Assembly (NCBI RefSeq): GCF_024166365.1
Contig: NC_064819.1
Location: 204,687,293-204,751,292 of the forward strand
Direction of reading: 5' to 3'
Source of the DNA: Elephas maximus indicus
Taxonomy: Eukaryota > Chordata > Mammalia > Proboscidea > Elephantidae
Length of the DNA stretch: 64,000 nt
The translations under genes were made by a program, and so were the position numbers. Under the pieces are notes generated by a model that was not told where the DNA came from, did no database searches, and saw only the letters and a program-made list of their open reading frames with translations. Of this stretch, positions 33,146-44,749 are shown in pieces; position 1 is the first letter of the stretch; each line of letters begins with the position of its first letter.

Positions 33146-33809
33146 GTCATTTACTGAGAGAGAGCATCAACAATCCAGCCTGTTCTAATTTCAAAACTTT
33201 GTTGGATGTTCTTTTGAGTTAGTCATCCTATGTTGACAGTCTTCAGAACGAACCAGTAAAGCCATAACATGGCACAAGACTCTATCCTACTACACAGGAA
33301 CTGTGTCACTTTTTGCAATAATAAAACCTGTTCTCATGTTACATTTTCAAGGAAACCTATTTACTATGAAATGCTTTGAGGATGTAAATCAACATTATCA
33401 TCATGAAAATTCTTACATTCACATACTGAAAGGTATCATTAATTAGGATGCAATTCAATTTTTTCATAATTGTAAGCATTAGTTATACCTACTTCATACA
33501 GCCACATATATGTCATATTATTAATAAAGTAAATAAATATAGATAAATACACAGTGATACAGTAGGAAGGGAAAACTAAGATTCAGAAAAACAATGTGTA
33601 AAAAAAAAAAACAAGTTTTGAAAGAAAGTTCCCGAGTCCCGTTGCCAAAAGGACAACAGCCATTACAAATATTATAAATAAACCATTATGACTACCATCA
33701 TAGAATTTAAGGCATTGATGTAATTTGTAAGGTTATAAACCTCTACCTGGTGACACAATTGAATCCACCTGAGGAACTCACAGTTTGCATAGCAGCAGAA
33801 CGTGAAGGC
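33146..33809. other. Intergenic DNA, no recognised feature
   Basis: A/T-rich with an A run at 33600-33611. No gene or repeat recognised. Confidence 0.5.
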
Positions 33810-34050
33810 ATAAGAATTAAAATTTGGAGGCTACCATGGAGTACTACAAAGAACACAGGATTTGGAATAAAAAACCTGCGTGTAAACAATTCCAACTCTG
33901 CTGTTTATTAGCTATGTGACCTTGAGCAATTCATTTCACTTCTATTAACCTCAGTTACCCCACATGAAAGTAAGGGCAATAATACCTAGATAAAAAAGAT
34001 AGCCAAAAAGACAAGAACTCCTATGAGGAATAAATGGGGTAATACATGGC
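33810..34050 (+). repeat. MIR SINE fossil
   Basis: GAACACAGGATTTGGAATAA, CTGCTGTTTATTAGCTATGT, GACCTTGAGCAATTCATTTC and GAAAGTAAGGGCAATAATAC, in MIR order. Confidence 0.8.
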
Positions 34051-34060
34051 AAAGCCTTTT

Positions 34061-34587
34061 TGTTATGGATTGAATTTTGTCTCCCCCCAAAAAATGTGTG
34101 TCAGCTTGGCTAGTCCATGATTTCCAGTATTGTGTGATTGTCCACCATTTCCTCATCTGATGCGATTTTCCTATGTGTTGTAAATCCTACCTCTATGATG
34201 TTAATATGGCAAGATTAGACACAGTTATGTTAACGAGGCAGGGCTCAATTTACAAGATTAGGCTATATTTTAAGTCAATCTCTTTTGAGATATAAAAGAG
34301 AGGCTAGCAGCTGGGTACTGGGTAGCAGAGAGACAGGGGAACCTGACACCACCAAGAAGCAAGAGCCTGGAGAATAGTACCTCCTTTGGACCCAGAGTCC
34401 CTGTGCTGAGAAGCTCCTTGATCTGGGAAGACTGATGACAAGAACCTTCCACCAAAGCCGACACAGAGAGAGTACTTTCCCCTGAATTTAGACTTCTAGC
34501 CTTTTAACTGTGAGAGAATAAATTTCTTTTTGTTAAAGCCATCCACTTGTGGTATTTCTGTTATAGCAGCACTAGTTACCTACAACA
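34061..34587 (+). mobile_element. Solo LTR, ERVL-MaLR type
   Basis: Starts TGTTATGGATTGAATTTTGT and ends CAGCACTAGTTACCTACAACA, with TG..CA ends. Candidate 5-bp target duplication CTTTT (34056-34060) versus CTGTT (34588-34592), one mismatch. No internal region, so formed by LTR-LTR recombination. Confidence 0.9.
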
Positions 34588-34784
34588 CTGTTGCAAACTT
34601 CAAAACCCAAATATAAGGCATTATTAAGCATATTTAAAAAATAAAACCAGCTCCAACTAATTCTTCTCCAATCATCATCAGTCAGCACTGCACTTATTTG
34701 CACACTTTACTCAAGACCCTGTGCCAGGAACTGAGTATGTAGAAAAGTAAGAGACGTTGTCTCTCCCCTCTATTTTACAGTCAG

Positions 34785-35407
34785 GACTCAAGATGACCCA
34801 TCTGGAGCAAGGGAGAATGAACAAAACCAAAGACACAAGGGAAAGATTAGTCCAAAGGACTAATGGACCACAACTACCACAGCCTCCACCAGACTGAGCC
34901 CAGCACAACTAGATGGTGCCCGGCTACCACCACTGACTGCTCTGACAGGGATCACAATAGAGGGTCTCAGACAGAGCTGAAAAATGTAGAATAAAATTCT
35001 AACTCACACAGAGAAAAGGCCAGACTTATTGGTCTGACAGAGACTAGAGAAACCCCAAGAGTATGGTCCCTAGACATCCTTTTAACTCAGTACTGAAGTC
35101 AGTCCTGAGGTTCACCATTCCCCCTAAGATTAGACAGGCCTATAAAACAAACAATAACAGACATAGTTCAAACAAATACGGGAGACTAACTGGGTACTCC
35201 AGCACAGGAGCAAGAACGAGAAGGCAAGAGGGGACAGGAAAGCTGAACAAATGGAAATGAGGAACCCAAGATCAAGAAGGGGAGAGTGTTGACACGTCAT
35301 GGGGTTGGTAACCAATGTCCCAAAAGAACACGTGTATTAATTGTTTAATGAGAAACTAATTTGCTCTGTAAACTTTCACCTAAAATGCAATAAAAAAATT
35401 TTTTTAA
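34785..35407 (+). mobile_element. L1 LINE 3' UTR
   Basis: Non-coding L1 3' UTR ending in an A-rich tail. Contains GGAAAGATTAGTCCAAAGGA, GACACGTCATGGGGTTGGTA and TTGCTCTGTAAACTTTCACC. The reverse complement of most of it recurs at 59925-60850 and its end at 15790-15930, which establishes it as a repeat family; naming it L1 rests on my memory of afrotherian L1 ends. Confidence 0.8.
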
Positions 35408-35432
35408 AAGGCATGCTTATAAAAAATAAGTA

Positions 35433-35742
35433 CAGACAGTCCCCAGGTTATGACTGAGATCCACTCCTAACTGTGTCTTTAAGTCTTTAAATCGAATTTG
35501 TAGGTGAGTCAGAACAGATGCACACGGTTCTTATTTAGACTTAACTTGAGTGCAAAAAAATGTTGGAAGCTTTTTCAATACTTTAAAGCCACAGGTACAG
35601 CAAGTGAAGGTGATTGTGATGAAGAATTTGTTGCCAAGTAAGGTTTGGTTCAATCGTTTCAAGTGGAGGCAAATTTACTTAACTCTAAAGGGCAAGTAAG
35701 AGTTGTCCATAAATTGGATGTTCATAACCCAGTGACTGCCTG
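35433..35742. mobile_element. Non-autonomous Tc/mariner-Tigger-type DNA transposon
   Basis: A 310-bp element with inverted ends: left CAGACAGTCCCCAGGTTATGA, right end (reverse complement) CAGGCAGTCACTGGGTTATGA. TA dinucleotides at 35431-35432 and 35743-35744 fit a TA target duplication. A short frame around 35640 reads VWFNRFKW, reminiscent of the DNA-binding region of Tigger/pogo transposases; this last point is weak. Confidence 0.8.
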
Positions 35743-35744
35743 TA

Positions 35745-36820
35745 AACAAATAGATGATCAATAGATAGATACAGCAAAAGGATGGTAACTGATAACATGA
35801 GCCATATGCTCAATAAGAAGCAGAGATGATAGGCATTAACACAATAGGTGGGAAAGATTGTGGATTAAAAGTCCAAGAGTGCTTCAGAAGGATGGTTGGG
35901 CTTTAACTGGGACCGAAGGATGAGCAGCGCTTATGTAAACAGAAAGAAGGTAGGAAGGCATTGCAGGTATGAGGCATGGTGTAAGCAAAGGCCCTGAGAT
36001 TGCTCATGGTATATTGGGGAAGAAACGGAGTGAAAAGAGCATAGTAGGAGATAAAGTTGGAAGGTAGGTTGTAGTGTAAGGCAGGATGACAGCCAGTGTG
36101 CCCCAGTTAAGCTTTACAGGTTGTCTATAGCCAGGTCCATTCTGATCATTCAGTGCATGAGCCCTTCCAGTTATTAAATACCATCACTCCTCAGGGTAAT
36201 GTGTAAGCACAGAGGCCAGAGACAGCTCAAGACAGGGAACTCTAAAAAGTGTCAACATTAACGAGCCAGTTATGACTTTTTAAACAGATAACTAATCTGC
36301 CATAAGTGATTTTAGTAGGATTGATAGAGTAATGGGGGTATGGAATGGATAGGGTAGAGAAAGGCCTTAGGGTGGAAAATAAGTTATGGAGCTGTATGGT
36401 AGTTCAGGGTGAAGTAATGAAGACTTAGAAGAAAGTGATGACAATGGGATTGGAAAAGAGGCTCTGGACATATAGGAATCATCTAGCAAAAAGGCCCATG
36501 CCTAGCACAGTGCCTGACATTGAGAAAATACACATGATTATTAAGCATAGGAAATTTGGGAAACATTGTCAGATATATAAAGGTAAAAGAGAAGAGGTAG
36601 ATGTCTTGGAAAGCACAGGATATTAATGAAAAGAAGCACCTTTAAAGATCTCTGCTACAACCTTTATGTTTTGATGATTTTGAAAATGAAACTCATAGAA
36701 GTTGTGTTCTGCCCATATATCTGACAAACCTAACTTGGACATCTTATCGTTTTCATTATTCCAATAAATCCCTATATGTTATTCATCTTTGTTGTTGTTT
36801 CTGTTAGAATTTCTGTTAAT
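35745..36820. other. Intergenic DNA with an unassigned old repeat
   Basis: 35870-36130 contains GTGTAAGCAAAGGCCCTGAG and is probably the same ancient family as 18320-19120. The rest has no recognised feature. Confidence 0.45.
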
Positions 36821-39525
36821 GTTGTTGTTAGGTCCATCAAGTTGGTTCCAACTCATAGCAACCCCACGTACAACAGAACAAAGTGCTGCCAATCCTCTAT
36901 CACCCTCACAATCATCGCTATGTTTGAGTGCATTGTTGCAGCAACTGTGTCAATCCATTTTGTTGAGGGTCTTCCTCTTTTTTGCTGACCCTCTACTTTA
37001 CCAAGCATGATGTCTTTCTCCAGGGACTGGTCCCTTCTGATAACATGTCCAAAGTATGTAAGGCCAACTTTCCCCATTCTCCCTTCTAAGGAGCATTCTG
37101 GTGGTACTTCTTCAAAGATAGGTTTGCTCATTCTTCTGGAAATCTACGGTATATACAATATTCTTCATCAATGCCATACCTCAAAAGCATCAATTCTTCT
37201 TTGGTCTTCCTTATTCATTGTCCAGCTTTTGAATGCATATGAAGTGATTGAAAATACCGAGGCTTGGGACAGGCTTATCTTAGTCCTCAAAATCACATCT
37301 TTGCTTTTTAACACTTGAAAGAGGTCTTTTGCAGCAGATTTGTCCAATGCAATGCACCATTTAATTTCTTGACTACTGCTTCCATGGGTGTTGATTGTGG
37401 ATCCAAGTAAACGAAATCCTTGACAACTTCAGTATTTTCTTCGTTTATCATAATGCTGCTTATTGGTCCAGTTGTAAGGATTTTTGTTTTCGTTATGTTG
37501 AGGTGTAATCCATACTGAAGGCTGTGGTCTTCGATCTTCATCAGTAAGTGCTTCAAGTCCTCTTCACTTTCAGCAAGCAAGGTTGTGTCATCTGCATATT
37601 GTAGGTTGTTAATAAATCTTCCTTCAGTCCTGATGCTGTGTTCTTCTTCATGTAGTCCAGCTTTGGATTATTTGCTCAGCATACAGATTGAATGAGTATG
37701 GTGAAAGGATACAACCCTGACATGCACCTTACCTGATTTTAAACCATGCACTATCCCCTTGTTCTGTTTGAACTGCCTCTTGGCCTACCTATATACAGGC
37801 TTCTCATGAGCACAATTAAGTGTACTGGAATTTCCATTCTTCACACCTCTATCTATAATTTTTTATGATCTGGACAGTCTAATGCCTTTGCATATTCAAT
37901 AAAACAGTAAACATCTTTCTGGTATTCTCTACTTTCATCCAAGATCCTTCTGACATCAGCAATGATATCCCTCATTCCACATCCTCTTATGAATTGGGCT
38001 TGAATTTCTGGCAGTTCCCTGTGCATGTACTGCTGCAACTATTTTTAAATTATATTCAGCAAAATTTTACTTGTTTGTTATATTAATGATATTGTTCAAT
38101 AATTTCCACATTCTGTTGGATCACTTTTCTTTGAATGGGCATGGATATAGACCTCTTCCAGTTCATTGGCCAAATAGCTGTCTCCCAAATTTCTTGTCAT
38201 AGACAAGTGAGCTCTTCCAGCATTGCAACCATTTGTTGAAACATCTCAACTGGTATTCTGTCAATTCCTGGAGCCTTGTTTTTTGCTGCTTCCTTCAGTG
38301 CAGCTTGAACTTCTTTCATACCATCTGTTCTTGATCATATGCTACCTCCTGAAATGTTTAAACATCAACTAATTTTTTTAGTACAGTGACTGTATATTCC
38401 TTCCATCTTCTTTTGGTGCTTCCTGTGTCATTCAATATTATGCCTACAGTATCCTTCACTACTACAACTAGAGGTTTGAATTTTTTTTTCCAGTTCTTTC
38501 AGTTTGAGAAATGCTGAGTGTATTCTTCCCTTTCAGTATTCTAACTCCAGGTCTTTGCACATTTCATTATATTATAATACTTTGTCTTCTCGAGCCACTC
38601 TTTGAAATCTTCTGTTCAGCTCTTTTACTTCATCATCTCTTCCTTTCACTTTAGCTAGTCTGCATTCAAGAAGTTTCAGAGCTCCTTCTGACATTTATTT
38701 TGGTCTTTTCTTTCCTGTCTTTTTAATGACCTTTTACTTTCTTCAGGTATGATGTACTTGATATCATCCCACAACTCATCTGGTCTTCGGTCATTAGTGT
38801 TCAGTACGTCAAATCTATTCTTGAGATGTCTCTAAATTCAGGTGGGATATACTCAAGGTCATACTTTGGCTCTCGTGGTCTTGTTTTAATTTTCTTTAGC
38901 TTCAAATCGAACTTGCAAATGAGCAATACATGGTCTGTTCCACAGTCAGACCCTGGCCTCCTTCTGACTGATAATATTGAGCTTCTCCATCATCTTTTTC
39001 CACATACGTAGTTGATTTGATTCCTGTGTATCGTATCTGGCGAGGCCCACATGTATAGTCACTGTTTATATTGTTGAAAAAAATGTATTTCCAATGAATA
39101 AGTCATTGGTCTTGCAAAATGCTATCACACGGTCTCCAACATGGTTTCTATCACCAAGGCCATATTTTACAACTACTGATTCTTCTGCTTTGTTTCCTAC
39201 TTTCACATTCCAATCACCAGTAATTATCAATGCATCCTGATTACGTGTTTGATCAATTTCAGACTGTGGAAGTTGGTAAAAATCTTCAGTTTCTTCATCT
39301 TTGGTGTTAGTGGTTGGTGTGTAAATTTGAATAATGGTCATATTGACTTGTCTTCCTTGTAGGATAGATCTTGAAGTGCTCTTTTTGATGGTGAGTGCAA
39401 TGCCATTCCTCTTCAATTTGCCATTCAATTTGCCAGACCCTATGATTGTCTGATTTAAAGTGGCCAATATCAGTCCATTTCAGCTGACTAATACCTAAAA
39501 TATCAATGTTCAAGAATACTAGTTC
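36821..39525 (-). mobile_element. RTE/BovB-like LINE, long copy with endonuclease part
   Basis: The longest RTE copy, about 2.7 kb, on the minus strand. At its 5' side (39066-39513) is the apurinic-type endonuclease: NIDILGISQLKWTDIGHF, NMTIIQIYTPTTNTKDEETE and the catalytic-type IITGDWNVKVG. The RT region follows (ELPEIQAQFIRGCGMRD near 37950, LLAESEEDLKHLLMKIEDHS near 37550) and the C-terminus (YFGHVIRRDQSLEKDIMLGK near 37050). Frameshifts and stops separate these pieces. The element begins within or just before the endonuclease, so only the extreme 5' part is missing. The 3' end is at the GTTGTTGTTAGG at 36821. Confidence 0.93.
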
Positions 39526-39938
39526 ATTTTATTAATAAAAACTTTAATACAAGTTTACAATTTTGTTGACTCACTTTGAAAGCTGCTTTTTTTTTAAAAA
39601 AAAAACATATGTGGGGGAAGTATAGAGAAGGAGGAGGAACTAAGAACAGTTGTGAGAAGACATGGGGGAAAATTGCTTTTTTTAATTGGTTTTAAAGACT
39701 CTCTCCTTAAGCTTTGAAGATATTGGACTGTCACTTTCAAGAAAGTTAGTGATTCCATAAAGAAAGTGTTCTAAAGCAAAAAGGGGGAAGTTCTTTATCT
39801 CCTACAGCAGTGTTTTTCAAACTGTGATTCACCACCTACGAGGAGGGACGAAAACAATTTAGGAGGTCCTGACCAGAATGTATTTTGAATGGAATGGAGT
39901 AGAAAATACTAGACTGCATGGTTGGTAGTAAGGGATAA
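39526..39938. other. Intergenic DNA, no recognised feature
   Basis: Contains adjacent T and A runs near 39588-39606. No gene or repeat recognised. Confidence 0.5.
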
Positions 39939-39943
39939 GTATT

Positions 39944-40425
39944 TGTGTTAATCATTTAGTGCTGCTATAACAGAAATACCACAAGTAGGTGGCTTTAACA
40001 AAGACAAGTCTATTTCCTCACAGTAAAGTAGGCTAAAAGTCCAAATTCAGGGTGTCAGCTCCATGGGAAGGCTTTCTCTCTGTCGGCCTTCTCATCAGTC
40101 TTCCCCCAGACTAGGAGCTTCTCTACCCAGGGACTCCGGGTCCAAAGGATGCACTCTGGTCCTGGCACTGCTTTCTTGGTGATATGAGGTCCCCCCGCCC
40201 CCCCCATTCGCTTCTTTCTTTTATACCGCAAGAGATTGCCTCAAAACACAATCCAATCTTGTAGATTGAGTCCTGCCTCACTAACACAACAGTGGCCTAC
40301 CGTCCCTCATTAACATCATAGAGGCAGGATTTACAACATATAGGAAAATCACAGAATACTGGGAATCATGGCCCAGCCCAACTGATAAACATGTTTTTTT
40401 GGGGGACATAATTCAATCCATGACA
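39944..40425 (-). mobile_element. Solo LTR, ERVL-MaLR type, with perfect TSD
   Basis: Plus strand starts TGTGTTAATCATTTAGTGCT and ends CATAATTCAATCCATGACA. The 5-bp target duplication GTATT is intact at 39939-39943 and 40426-40430, a length typical of ERV-L integration. Confidence 0.93.
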
Positions 40426-40455
40426 GTATTGTTTTCTGAAATGTATATTTTAACT

Positions 40456-40488
<33 letters not shown>
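40456..40488 (+). repeat. Simple repeat (TG)n(TA)n
   Basis: About 12 TG units followed by four AT units. Confidence 0.98.
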
Positions 40489-40824
40489 CGAGATGGGATG
40501 TAAGATGTGTTTCTTATTGTGAGTTACTGTCAAAAATGTTTGGAAGTCACTGCCCAACAAATATTTTTCCTCAAAATAAATGAAAACTTTTCAAAATCAG
40601 TTGACAAAATTCATAATTTTATTAAAAGAAGACAAAAACATTTATTCATACACATCTAGGAAACTTTACTTTCTTTTCACCTAGTCCCTATATCTCACTC
40701 TCAACTCCATATTTTAACCTCTTAAATATTCTCCAAAGACTTTACCTTGGTCATCTCTCTATACAAATGCATACTAATAAATCCACGATATAGCATAATT
40801 ATTACCTCCATGCCTTGGATAAGA

Positions 40825-40990
40825 AAACAAAACAAAAAGCCATTGCTGTTGAGTCAATTCCGACTCATAGCAACCCTATAAAGACTGAGTAGAACTGCCC
40901 CATAAAGCTTCCTAGGAGCAGCTGGTAGATTTGAACTGCCGACCTTTGGGTTAGCAGTCAAACTCTTAACCACTGCACCACCAGGGCTCC
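40825..40990 (-). mobile_element. AfroSINE, short class
   Basis: Plus strand: GCCATTGCTGTTGAGTCAAT, CTTCCTAGGAGCAGCTGGTA, TGACTGCACCA-type end reading CACTGCACCACCAGGGCTCC. Mid block absent. Confidence 0.92.
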
Positions 40991-41021
40991 ATGTCTTAGT
41001 TCCTAAACATAGGATTTATCT

Positions 41022-41371
41022 ATTAGGTGTGCTGGTAAATGTTTAACATTTTCTCCACTGGGAGAAAAGCCCTGATTTGTAGGATTTGACACTTTCTGTG
41101 GTGTAAATACTCCAGCCATAGCCGATTTCAAGCTACAAACATGACAGAATTGAAGAGATGCGTGTTAGCACACATTATATAGTATCTCCGCCATAGAGAT
41201 ATAGGGCACAAATAATCTTAATAGCATAGACAATAGTAAGATGTAGTAAAATAACTAGAAAGTGATAAGCTTTGAATATTTATAACATTTTATAATAGAA
41301 CAGGCTTACTTGTAATAATGACGGTGTTTAACTACTGGCTTACAAAATTTAGCTCCAGCACACCACTGTCC
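41022..41371. mobile_element. hAT-type DNA transposon fossil with TIRs
   Basis: Left end AGGTGTGCTGGTAAATGTTT, right end CTCCAGCACACCACTG: the two form terminal inverted repeats around GTGTGCTGG. The interior GCCGATTTCAAGCTACAAAC matches 8830-8870. No coding frame remains. Confidence 0.65.
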
Positions 41372-41559
41372 TAGTTTGACATCTTTAGCCGGCTGTGATC
41401 CCACACTCTATCACCTGCCGAACAACTCTACCCAGATCTCTTCCATAAGAAACCACGACCTTATCATACCCAAATCTAAACTTGCTTTCCTCTTTGAGTT
41501 TAGCCCATACTTCTCTTCCTCTCCTGACTTCCCTATTTCTATTAATGGCGCCTCCGGTA

Positions 41560-41970
41560 CCCATCCAATCAGTTGCTAAATCTTGTAGATTCCACCCATG
41601 CAATATTCTTTTGATCTGCCTCCTCCTTTTCATTTCAACTAGGGTTACTGCCCGGTCCAGATCAATTAACTGGCCTCCTCTCCCACAGTCTCTCTTCACT
41701 GCAATCTATCTGGCAATTCTGTTAATCTTTCAAATGCACAGCTCTGATAATGTAACTTTTCCATTCAACCTACACATAGTCTCTTAATCTGGCCTTCAAA
41801 GCTCTCTTTGCTTAGGCAATCTGGACAGCTCCTTTCTCCCAGTGCTTGGAACACACCTTGTGTTTCCTGATTTTGTGCTTTTGTCTACACTTTTCCCTTC
41901 ATCTGTAATGCTTTCCCTCATTTTCCCATGTAAAAAATCATAGCCTTTATTCAAGGCCCAGTTGAATGAC
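41560..41970 (+). repeat. L2 LINE 3'-end fossil
   Basis: CTGCCTCCTCCTTTTCATTT, TCTGGCCTTCAAAGCTCTCT, CTTCATCTGTAATGCTTTCC and ATTCAAGGCCCAGTTGAATG are L2-like. Frames on both strands (41385-41787) come from this repeat and are not called. Confidence 0.65.
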
Positions 41971-42816
41971 AATGAAAATATTTGGAAATTGTTTGTCAGA
42001 GGGATATACAAGTTTATGAGAATCTGGAGCATAAAAACTAATTAGTAACAAATCCAGGCATCATTTAAAGATAAAAATGCATTTGGTCATATTTTACATG
42101 AATTATGTAAGTATGTAGCACTGGTCCCACTTTTATTATTAAAAGGATTGCTGTGAGTCAATATGAGGTTTATCTCAAACCTATGGATTTCAATTACACA
42201 GGCTACAGCTGTTCTTCATTAACTGAAATGACCAACAGTTGTCTGTGCTGTAACCATTTGGTGTTTACCGTAATTATTTCCCTCCTAATGCCCTGAGCCC
42301 AACTGAGTTAGGGAGGTAGGAAGAGGTGGGCGGTAGAGGCCCGGAGCCCCTGGGCCCTGGTCTGTCACCACCATTGATGATCATCATTCATATTGTGACA
42401 CTGATCACAAGTTTTAAAGATCCTCCACATGCCTAGAAATTCTCAGCAGTCAGAGGCAAGGAAGCTGGAACTTGTAGCTTTTCTGAATCTTACTTCCTTC
42501 AGTCATTCTCCAAATTTAGAGTAAATTAAATGCTTGAAGTATTTGCTTTCTTGAGCTGGAGAATCATAATGATGATCAACCAGCAAGTGATTCCTCTTCT
42601 TTCAAGCTTAGCAGTGAAGGAAGGAGGAACAGTTTGCTACAGCCTTCAGGTCACTGGCATCAACTTTCCCAGAGAGTCAAAGAACACTGGGTTACTGAGG
42701 GCCTGAATCCTTAGCCCAGGAGAGGTGGAAAAGAACGAGGTAGCGGGAGGTGGTAAGAGACAACTGGCAAAAATAAAGGTGTCTTGAACCAGCCTGCCCT
42801 CACTCTAACATCAAGA
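41971..42816. other. Intergenic DNA, no recognised feature
   Basis: Less repeat-dense sequence about 3 kb upstream of the CpG island. No gene recognised. Confidence 0.5.
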
Positions 42817-42992
42817 TTGTCAAGAGTGACAATCTTCCATGAGAACTATTTGGGCACTTGTTTAAAATGCAGATTCTTAGGTCCCCACCTGAGCCCTACT
42901 GAATCACAATCTCTAAGGGAACAGCCCGGGACTAAGCATTTTCATAGGCACACCCAGTGCTCCTGATACACACCAAACATTGAGGATCACTG
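42817..42992 (+). repeat. MER5A-type DNA transposon fossil
   Basis: TTTAAAATGCAGATTCTTAG, GTCCCCACCTGAGCCCTACT, GAATCACAATCTCTAAGGGA and ACATTGAGGATCACTG. Confidence 0.8.
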
Positions 42993-43163
42993 CTCTGGCA
43001 TTGGCCAACTACGGCCTGCAAGCTGGATCATACAGCCCTTAAGCTAAAGATGGTTTTCACATTTTAAAGAAATGTAAAAAGAAAAAGAATATGCAACACA
43101 GACAACGTGGCCCACAAAGCTTAAAATACTATCTGGCCCTTTACAGAAAAGTTTGCCGACTGC
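42993..43163 (+). repeat. hAT-type DNA transposon fossil
   Basis: Left end GGCATTGGCCAACTACGGCC, right end CTGGCCCTTTACAGAAAAGT then TTGCCGACTGCT; the ends form a degenerate inverted repeat (TTGGCCAACT versus AGTTTGCCGA). Old mammalian non-autonomous element. Confidence 0.75.
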
Positions 43164-43180
43164 TATCTTGTGCATTGCAA

Positions 43181-43368
43181 ATAGCTTGGGTGGCACAAAG
43201 CAAATGGCTAAGCATGTGACTACTAACCGAGAGGTTGATGGTTCAAACCCATCTGGAGCCACCTCGGAAGTAAGGCCTAGTGATCTGCTTCTGAAAGGTT
43301 ACAGTCCTGAAAACCCTAGCCTGGGGATGCCAGGAGTCAGAACTGACCAGAAGACAACTGATAACATC
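43181..43368 (+). mobile_element. AfroSINE, long class, diverged
   Basis: GACTACTAACCGAGAGGTTG, GATGGTTCAAACCCATC (B box), CTAGTGATCTGCTTCTGAAA and GGATGCCAGGAGTCAGAACT. Confidence 0.85.
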
Positions 43369-44749
43369 TGAATTGAGCCCTATCCCAGCCCCGCCACAGC
43401 TAAAATAACTGATGCACCAAAACTTTAAAAAACATAAACTGAGAGTGATGAAATACCTAAAGCTGTCATCTAAAAATGTATTTGTAATACTTTTAAATGG
43501 AGAGGCGAAATGTATAAATAAAATTGCAGCAAGCATTCTTTTAAAATATGTTTCATCAGTTCAAGAATTTATGGTAACTTCATGTGATTCTGTCCTTCCA
43601 TGTACTTATCAGATGACAATAAATGACAAATTAGCCTAGGAAGAATTATCACATATACACTATTTACTGGACTATGCATATCTCCAATGCATTACTGCCA
43701 CATATATCAGGAAAAATGTAAAACTATATGCCAGAATGCCTGGGGAATAAAAATATTATAAAATTTCAAAACAAAATACAGGAAAATGATTCACAAAGGA
43801 AATAAAGAAATAGAAATTTAAATTGGTTATCTCCCTACTGGAAAGGAGCTTGAGAGCCATAGAGCGGCTCCATTTCCTAAGAATAAGAATCTTGGGAAAG
43901 ACCTAAGAACTCATTTTGGGAATGGTTCAGATAGCCACATTGTGCCAAAGAGGTTCAGCGTTTTGGGAACCATTCCAGTTAGATTCATAAAGTAATCCCA
44001 AAGCCAAAATGCAATTCCTTTAGGGGTAGTTTCTAGATGTTTGTTCTAGATACTTAAAAAAAAATTTGTTTATTTTTAACGTGGAGAAAGAAACTTTATT
44101 ATAGAATCTAGGAACAAATATTGGCTTTAAAAATATATTACCTTTCAAGTGACTTGTCTTTCAGAATTGTAAACCGAAATATCTCACAATAATTTTGTTT
44201 CAGTGTTTTTTTTTTCCCTCAGAAGAAAGGAATGTTAGAAACCTTACTCACAATAACATTTTGATAAAGATTTAAACTATATAACATTTTTTAAGAAACA
44301 AGGTTTAAAGCCCCAGATAAAGTCTTGAAACTTAGCATGCTTCACCATTTAATAAAAATATGACTCATTTTAGTAAGAAAAATGCTTTCTGAGCTAAGTT
44401 TGAACTGCCGAAGAACATGGGACACCCACAAACCCAGTCAGCAAAAGTCTCAAACTCCTATAAGATTAAAGGAAAAATAAATTAGTGTGTACAGAGAATT
44501 TAAAAAAAAAAAAAAATCCCCAATGCTACTCGTCTCTAAGCGGAAGTAAAACTAAAACCCCCCTAAAATCCCCCAATCATCAATCCTTATAAATTCAGCA
44601 TTTATCCTCTCCCTTGACTTCTCTGGGAGCCCTTAAATGACCACGAAGTCTTCTATGACTTTTATCTCATAAATGAGAATTCTTAAACTACACGATGTAT
44701 GGATACCGACCTCCGTGTCACAAAGTGTTTTAACTTTTAAACCCATGCA
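43369..44749. other. MYB 5'-flanking DNA, no recognised feature
   Basis: A/T-rich sequence immediately upstream of the CpG island, without recognisable repeats apart from an A run at 44500-44514. Confidence 0.5.

Noticed and set aside
36821..39525. Separate genes at 37308-37580, 37853-38038 and 39066-39513
   Set aside because: All are pieces of one decayed minus-strand RTE element.
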